From: CAXNKH01 sp049296795
Lineage (GTDB): Bacteria; Pseudomonadota; Gammaproteobacteria; Burkholderiales; Burkholderiaceae_C
DNA length: 19,127 nucleotides
Direction of reading: 5' to 3'
NCBI GenBank assembly: GCA_049296795.1
Contig: JBAQTC010000035.1
Span: 1-19,127, forward strand
The notes below the pieces were generated by a model. That model had not been told where the DNA came from, did no database searches, and saw only the letters and a list, made by a program, of their open reading frames with translations. Positions 16,260 to 19,127 of this stretch are shown here, in pieces. The first letter of the stretch is position 1, and each line of letters starts with the position of its first letter. Position numbers and translations under genes: made by a program.

Positions 16260-16837
16260 TCGGCCAGACCAATCGGGGCCGGTGTTTTCATGACAATGCG
16301 AGTGAACAATTGGTCATAAATCGGATCGTCGGGATATTTGCCGGTCAAAGGATCCTGGTTGTCAGAAAAAGCCTGGTCTAACAAGTCCCAATCTTTCGGG
16401 CGTAGCACTTTAAGTGCAGCCGGGATGATCACTAATTCTTCCTGTCGCATGTGTTCTAGGTAAAAATTCAGGTAAGGGTGGAAGCTGTGCTCAAAAGCCT
16501 GACGCCGGCTATCCCCCAACAATTCCCAAGCCAGGAGCAGGTGTTGCAATTTTCGAACTTCGGCCTCGCCTTCGACATGGTCTTGTTCCAGACGCTCTAT
16601 GAGTTCACGGGTTGAGGGGGCGCGTAAAGCCACCATGGGGAATAAGAGTTCAGATTCCTTGGGGTGGTGTAGACGTTGCGGGAATTCGTCGATGTAGAAC
16701 AGCATGGCACGCATGGAATCAAAAAATGTACCTGGCTGATCCCGCGGCCCACGTCTGAGCAACATGGCCATCGATGCCAGCAGGGCTGACAAAGCAGCAT
16801 GCTCTTCATGAATCATGCGAATGCTTTTGTAGTCCAC
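16256..16837 (-). CDS. Hemerythrin HHE-domain protein (di-iron, O2/NO-type)
   Basis: A 193-residue, all-helical protein. Hemerythrin-like ligands are spaced along four helices: His10/His13 (MIHEEH), His57/His58 with Glu61 (RLHHPKESELLFP), His87 (QDHVEGE), and His129 with Glu133/134 (LEHMRQEELVIIP). Family members bind O2 or NO at a di-iron site or act in iron-sulfur repair and sensing; the exact role here is unknown. The start is GTG at 16837 with a GACGAG-like ribosome site 5-6 bases upstream; ATG at 16816 is an alternative that would keep His10. It is divergent from the acyl-CoA dehydrogenase and shares the intergenic FNR box, though the minus-side -10 is weak (CATCCT at 16871-16866). Its 3' end overlaps nrdJ by 4 bases. 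Position beside nitrate respiration suggests nitrosative or oxygen protection, which is inference. Confidence 0.85.
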   Translation of the reverse strand: MDYKSIRMIHEEHAALSALLASMAMLLRRGPRDQPGTFFDSMRAMLFYIDEFPQRLHHPKESELLFPMVALRAPSTRELIERLEQDHVEGEAEVRKLQHLLLAWELLGDSRRQAFEHSFHPYLNFYLEHMRQEELVIIPAALKVLRPKDWDLLDQAFSDNQDPLTGKYPDDPIYDQLFTRIVMKTPAPIGLAD

Positions 16838-16893
16838 GATAACTCGTCAAAGATGATGAGGTTGCAGGATGACACGTCCTGTCATGCTTGGTT

Positions 16894-16935
16894 TTGATCT
16901 AAATCAAGGATTGGAAAGTTGCTGATTTCGATAAT
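16894..16935 (+). promoter_or_regulatory. FNR-type promoter for the acyl-CoA dehydrogenase (possibly bidirectional)
   Basis: Perfect palindrome TTGAT-CTAA-ATCAA at 16894-16907 (centre 16900.5). On the plus strand a strong -10 GATAAT (5 of 6) lies at 16930-16935, starting 29.5 bases from the centre, within one base of class II spacing. Transcription would start about 16942-16943, at the ATG itself. Toward the hemerythrin gene the best -10 at matching distance is only CATCCT, so minus-strand use is possible but weaker. Confidence 0.7.
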
Positions 16936-16942
16936 GTTTTCC

Positions 16943-18226
16943 ATGGATTTCGAACATTCAGAGTTAGCCAAAAAGCTGCAGAGCCAGCTCGACGCGTTCA
17001 TGACGCGCTATGTCCTTCCCTATAACGCGGCTTGGCATCAATCAGTTCAATCGGGTGTTTACCCCCCTGTGTTTTTAGAGGACTTGAAAGCCCTGGCGCG
17101 CGAGGAGGGACTCTGGAATTTGTTTTTGCCAGCGTTGCAAGCGCATGAGCCAGGTACCCGTGTAAACCACGTGGACTATGCAAGTTTGGCTGAAATCATG
17201 GGGCGTGTGCCTTGGGCGTCAGAAGTTTTTAACTGCAACGCACCCGATACCGGCAATATCGATTTGTTACATCGTTTCGCAACACCCGATCAAAAAAAGT
17301 GCTGGCTCGAGCCCTTGCTCGAGGGTCGTATCCGATCAGCTTTTGCGATGTCGGAGCCGGATGTGGCATCTTCGGATCCCTCAAATTTACAAACAACGGT
17401 GCGGCGTGAAAATGATCAACTGGTCTTGAACGGACGAAAGTGGTTCATTACCGGCGCAGCCCATCCCCACTGCAAGCTTTTGATCGTGATGTGTCGCCAG
17501 AACGGTGACGACGCGCAAGGCGCCCATGCGCAACACAGTCTGGTGCTGGTTCCTATGAATACGCCGGGGGTTGAATTGGTCAGAAATATTCCCGTTTTGC
17601 AACATCGTTCGCCGCAAGGGCATTGTGAGATTTTGTTGCGCAACGTTCGAGTCTCGCCAGACCACCTTTTGGGTGTCTGGGGTCAGGGCTTTTCGATGGC
17701 TCAGACCCGACTGGGGCCCGGACGGGTGCATCACTGTATGCGCACCATTGGCCAGTGCGAGCTGGCCCTTGAACTGGCGCGTGAAAGAGTGCTTGAAAGA
17801 CAAGTCTTTGGACGCTACTTGTCAGATTTTTCCAACGTGCAAGACTGGCTAGCTGAATCTCGGATTGAGATTGACCAAGCCCGTTTGCTGGTGTTGCGAG
17901 CGGCCTGGGTGCTGGATCAAGCTTATGCCAATCCACAGCATCAAAGGGCCTTGATTGCCGCGATCAAAGTGGTGGCCGCACGCTTGCAGAGTCGGGTAGT
18001 CGATCGTGCGATCCAGATCTTTGGCGCCATGGGTCTTTCACCTGATACGCCATTGGCTGATTTTTGGTCGTGGGGGCGCGCCCTGCATTTTATGGATGGC
18101 CCTGACGAAGTGCATTTGCGCACCGTGGCGCGTTACGAATTGGAGCAAGCCAGGTTACATCGAGGGGCCACCGCGGCTTACTTCACGACGCCTGAACAAT
18201 TACGCAGCACGCCCAGAATCATTTAA
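16943..18226 (+). CDS. Acyl-CoA dehydrogenase, ACAD10/11-like
   Basis: A 427-residue FAD enzyme expected to introduce a 2,3 double bond into an acyl-CoA, with electrons passing to ETF. Seen in order: helical N-domain (DFEHSELAKKLQSQLDAFM), AFAMSEPDVASSDPSNLQ (FAD/substrate loop), GRKWFITGA, and the C-domain signature GPGRVHHCMRTIG characteristic of the ACAD10/11-like branch. The catalytic position appears as MDGPDEVH, with Asp where short- and medium-chain enzymes have Glu, as usual in this branch. I chose ATG 16943 because the preceding in-frame ATG at 16934 lies inside the predicted -10, and because homologues begin MDFE. No Shine-Dalgarno is visible. No other beta-oxidation gene, CoA ligase or ETF gene is adjacent, so the substrate is unknown. 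Confidence 0.9.
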   Translation: MDFEHSELAKKLQSQLDAFMTRYVLPYNAAWHQSVQSGVYPPVFLEDLKALAREEGLWNLFLPALQAHEPGTRVNHVDYASLAEIMGRVPWASEVFNCNAPDTGNIDLLHRFATPDQKKCWLEPLLEGRIRSAFAMSEPDVASSDPSNLQTTVRRENDQLVLNGRKWFITGAAHPHCKLLIVMCRQNGDDAQGAHAQHSLVLVPMNTPGVELVRNIPVLQHRSPQGHCEILLRNVRVSPDHLLGVWGQGFSMAQTRLGPGRVHHCMRTIGQCELALELARERVLERQVFGRYLSDFSNVQDWLAESRIEIDQARLLVLRAAWVLDQAYANPQHQRALIAAIKVVAARLQSRVVDRAIQIFGAMGLSPDTPLADFWSWGRALHFMDGPDEVHLRTVARYELEQARLHRGATAAYFTTPEQLRSTPRII

Positions 18227-18280
18227 GTCCGACATGAAAATTTCTTTCAGTGGCATTGACCACCCGAATCCAATTCCAGA

Positions 18281-18299
18281 TTTGAATTTGAAATTTGAA
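18281..18299. repeat. Short AT-rich tandem TTTGAA repeat
   Basis: Three copies of TTTGAA (18281-18286, 18287-18292, 18294-18299), the last offset by one A, in the 73-base gap between the acyl-CoA dehydrogenase and HMA gene ends. It does not form a stable hairpin with a T-run, so I do not call a terminator. Function unknown; it may be low-complexity sequence. Confidence 0.4.
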
Positions 18300-18578
18300 T
18301 CAAGACACACGGCCAATTGCACAGCTGACGAATGATTTGACGGTCGCCAAACCCGCATTCAATCCGCTCAATGAATCCTTCTCGGGATAGCCCATTGCGC
18401 TCAGTTTATTAACGACCGAATCTCGGACCGACGTATCCCCGGTAAAACCAACCCGATTGTGTTCGATGTCGACACTCACATTACTGACGCCTGCGATGCT
18501 GGCCAAGCCTTTGAGGATGGACTTTTCACAGCCACCACACTTCAGGTTGTCGATTTCAACTAGCATTTCTGTCGTCAT
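18300..18578 (-). CDS. Heavy-metal-associated (HMA) domain protein, CopZ-like metallochaperone
   Basis: A 92-residue protein with an HMA ferredoxin-like fold over ~1-65: VEIDNLKCGGCEKSI carries the CxxC metal site (Cys14 and Cys17), followed by GVSNVSVDIEHNRVGF and the closing AMGYPEK. The extra C-terminal ~25 residues end in a conserved-looking KSFVSCAIGR with a third cysteine, which simple CopZ proteins lack. It probably carries Cu(I) in the cytoplasm, for example to a CopA-type pump such as the one at the left edge; the partner is an inference. I chose ATG 18578: AAAGG lies ~7 bases upstream, the domain starts there, and the longer frame to 18674 runs over an FNR-like box. Confidence 0.85.
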   Translation of the reverse strand: MTTEMLVEIDNLKCGGCEKSILKGLASIAGVSNVSVDIEHNRVGFTGDTSVRDSVVNKLSAMGYPEKDSLSGLNAGLATVKSFVSCAIGRVS

Positions 18579-18632
18579 TTCCAGACCTTTCAGGTTTTCC
18601 CCGCTTGGACTCAATCCTTGCGGTAGAAGTGA

Positions 18633-18674
18633 ATCATGCGCTTCCTGGTTTTTTATTTGTTTGATCTTAATCAT
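18633..18674 (-). promoter_or_regulatory. Probable FNR-type promoter for the HMA gene
   Basis: Read on the minus strand, ATGAT-TAAG-ATCAA at 18674-18661 matches the FNR palindrome at 9 of 10 fixed positions. A -10 candidate CATGAT (4 of 6) lies at 18638-18633, starting 29.5 bases from the box centre, the same distance as in the acyl-CoA dehydrogenase promoter. Predicted start ~18625 leaves a ~47-base leader to ATG 18578. Weaker than the three perfect boxes. Confidence 0.5.
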
Positions 18675-18914
18675 AAGATTGGAGGATCGATCTGAGCCTG
18701 TCGCAATGCAGCGCTGACCCAGCGCGCCAAGTCAGGCGCCGACAATGCCCCAGATAGGCGACAAATGGAAGATGTACTGCTCCCTGGCCTTTTGCCGCTC
18801 TCTCCATTTGAGCTACCAGTCAGACCCAGAGCGTTGGAACCCGATTTGGTGATGCTTGACAAATCGACTGGCCGTCTGGTTGCAGACTAGGCGGTTTGAA
18901 ATCTGCACAATTGT
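18675..18914. other. Intergenic stretch without a confident gene
   Basis: This ~240-base stretch lies between the HMA promoter and the promoter of the right-edge gene. Short frames exist on both strands (for example ATG 18765 to TAG 18888, 41 codons) but lack a good ribosome site and resemble nothing I know. It contains a perfect 6-base inverted repeat GCGCTG-ACC-CAGCGC (18711-18725), with no T-run to make it a terminator, followed by a near-palindrome around GGCGCC (18733-18745). It could be a small RNA, an operator or a gene remnant; nothing can be assigned. Confidence 0.4.
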
Positions 18915-18943
18915 TTGATTTATCTCAAAGTGGTCACTATATT
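18915..18943 (+). promoter_or_regulatory. Sigma-70-like promoter overlapping an imperfect FNR box
   Basis: A -35 TTGATT (18915-18920), a 17-base spacer and a -10 TATATT (18938-18943, 5 of 6) form a good sigma-70 promoter upstream of ATG 18981. The -35 lies inside TTGAT-TTAT-CTCAA (18915-18928), an FNR-like box with one mismatch. If bound there, an FNR-like protein would block polymerase. Activation is possible only if a weaker -10 such as CAGACT (18951-18956) is used instead. Confidence 0.5.
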
Positions 18944-18980
18944 TTCGGCTCAGACTGTAGTAGCAAAAAAAGGGAGCCTC

Positions 18981-19127
18981 ATGACAAACATTCGGAATGT
19001 CCTGATCGGGATTTGTGTAGCGGGGACCTCACTGGGTGCCATGGCGCAAACAACCGACGAGCACAAAGAACATCACCCTCCAGGCGGTACCAAGCCAACG
19101 GCCACCCAGAAAGATCCTTTCGGGCGC
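18981..19127 (+). CDS. Secreted histidine-rich protein, N-terminal fragment (3' end outside window)
   Basis: Only the first 49 codons are present and remain open to the window edge. The N-terminus MTNIRNVLIGICVAGTSLGAMA is a Sec signal peptide with cleavage predicted after AMA (residue ~22). The mature start is polar and histidine-rich (DEHKEHHPPGG), then Pro/Thr/Lys-rich, suggesting a periplasmic, possibly metal-binding protein. AGGGAG at 18971-18976 lies 4 bases before ATG 18981. I do not recognise the family from this fragment; with an HMA gene next door, a copper-related role is conceivable but unproven. Confidence 0.7.
   Translation, partial: MTNIRNVLIGICVAGTSLGAMAQTTDEHKEHHPPGGTKPTATQKDPFGR

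Noticed and set aside
16261..16288. Possible terminator after nrdJ (stem CGGCC/GGCCG followed by TTTT)
   Set aside because: The stem is only 5 pairs with an 11-base loop, lies within the hemerythrin coding region, and the short T-run is displaced; not convincing.
16936..16943. GTTTTCCA downstream of the acyl-CoA dehydrogenase -10, resembling the nonamer in the ligA and narK1 promoters
   Set aside because: It lies in a different position relative to box and -10 and runs into the start codon, so it is probably coincidence.
18579..18674. N-terminal extension of the HMA protein to ATG 18674
   Set aside because: The extra 32 residues are not HMA-like, the upstream start overlaps an FNR-like box, and ATG 18578 has its own ribosome site.
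18765..18890. 41-codon plus-strand frame in the right intergenic region
   Set aside because: No clear ribosome site, no recognised similarity and no conservation information; left as unassigned.

Overview
The window looks like a chromosomal segment of a betaproteobacterium, probably a Burkholderiales/Comamonadaceae-type facultative denitrifier. That placement is inferred from the protein families, from the order narK1-narK2-narGHJI-ppiC, and from the mix of an AdoCbl-dependent ribonucleotide reductase and LigAB-type dioxygenase genes. No rRNA, tRNA or other strict phylogenetic marker is present, so genus level is not supported. I see no insertion sequence, integrase, CRISPR array or tRNA.

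Layout. (1) 1-1183: the 3' end of a copper P-type ATPase, convergent with a membrane protein that ends in a type-1 copper (cupredoxin) domain. (2) 1184-2530: a bidirectional FNR-type promoter region, then ligA and ligB, the two subunits of a class III extradiol ring-cleavage dioxygenase. (3) 2567-13183: an FNR-type promoter followed by narK1, narK2, narG, narH, narJ, narI and a cytoplasmic parvulin. This is a complete respiratory nitrate reductase operon with its own transporters, and its last genes are joined by ATGA overlaps. (4) 13199-16259: a beta-carbonic anhydrase overlapping a class II (vitamin B12) ribonucleotide reductase, possibly a continuation of the nar transcript. (5) 16256-18226: a hemerythrin-like protein (minus) divergent from an acyl-CoA dehydrogenase (plus), with a perfect FNR box between them. 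(6) 18300-19127: a small heavy-metal-associated (HMA) protein (minus) and the start of a secreted histidine-rich protein (plus), each preceded by a 9/10 FNR-like box.

The main unifying signal is regulatory. Six FNR/ANR-like palindromes (TTGAT-N4-ATCAA) lie upstream of genes: perfect copies at 1234, 2567 and 16894, one-mismatch copies at 18661 and 18915, and the 1234 site can be read in both directions. Four of the promoters have a plausible -10 starting 28.5 or 29.5 bases from the box centre, the geometry of class II FNR activation. The window therefore reads as an oxygen-limitation regulon: nitrate uptake and reduction, O2-independent deoxyribonucleotide synthesis, copper handling at both ends, and an O2/NO-type di-iron protein.

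The least expected members are an O2-consuming ring-cleavage dioxygenase (LigAB) and an acyl-CoA dehydrogenase. In both, the predicted transcription start falls at or within a base or two of the start codon, so their mRNAs may be leaderless. I find no wholly unknown multi-gene system. The novelty is in this combination and in the promoter architecture.
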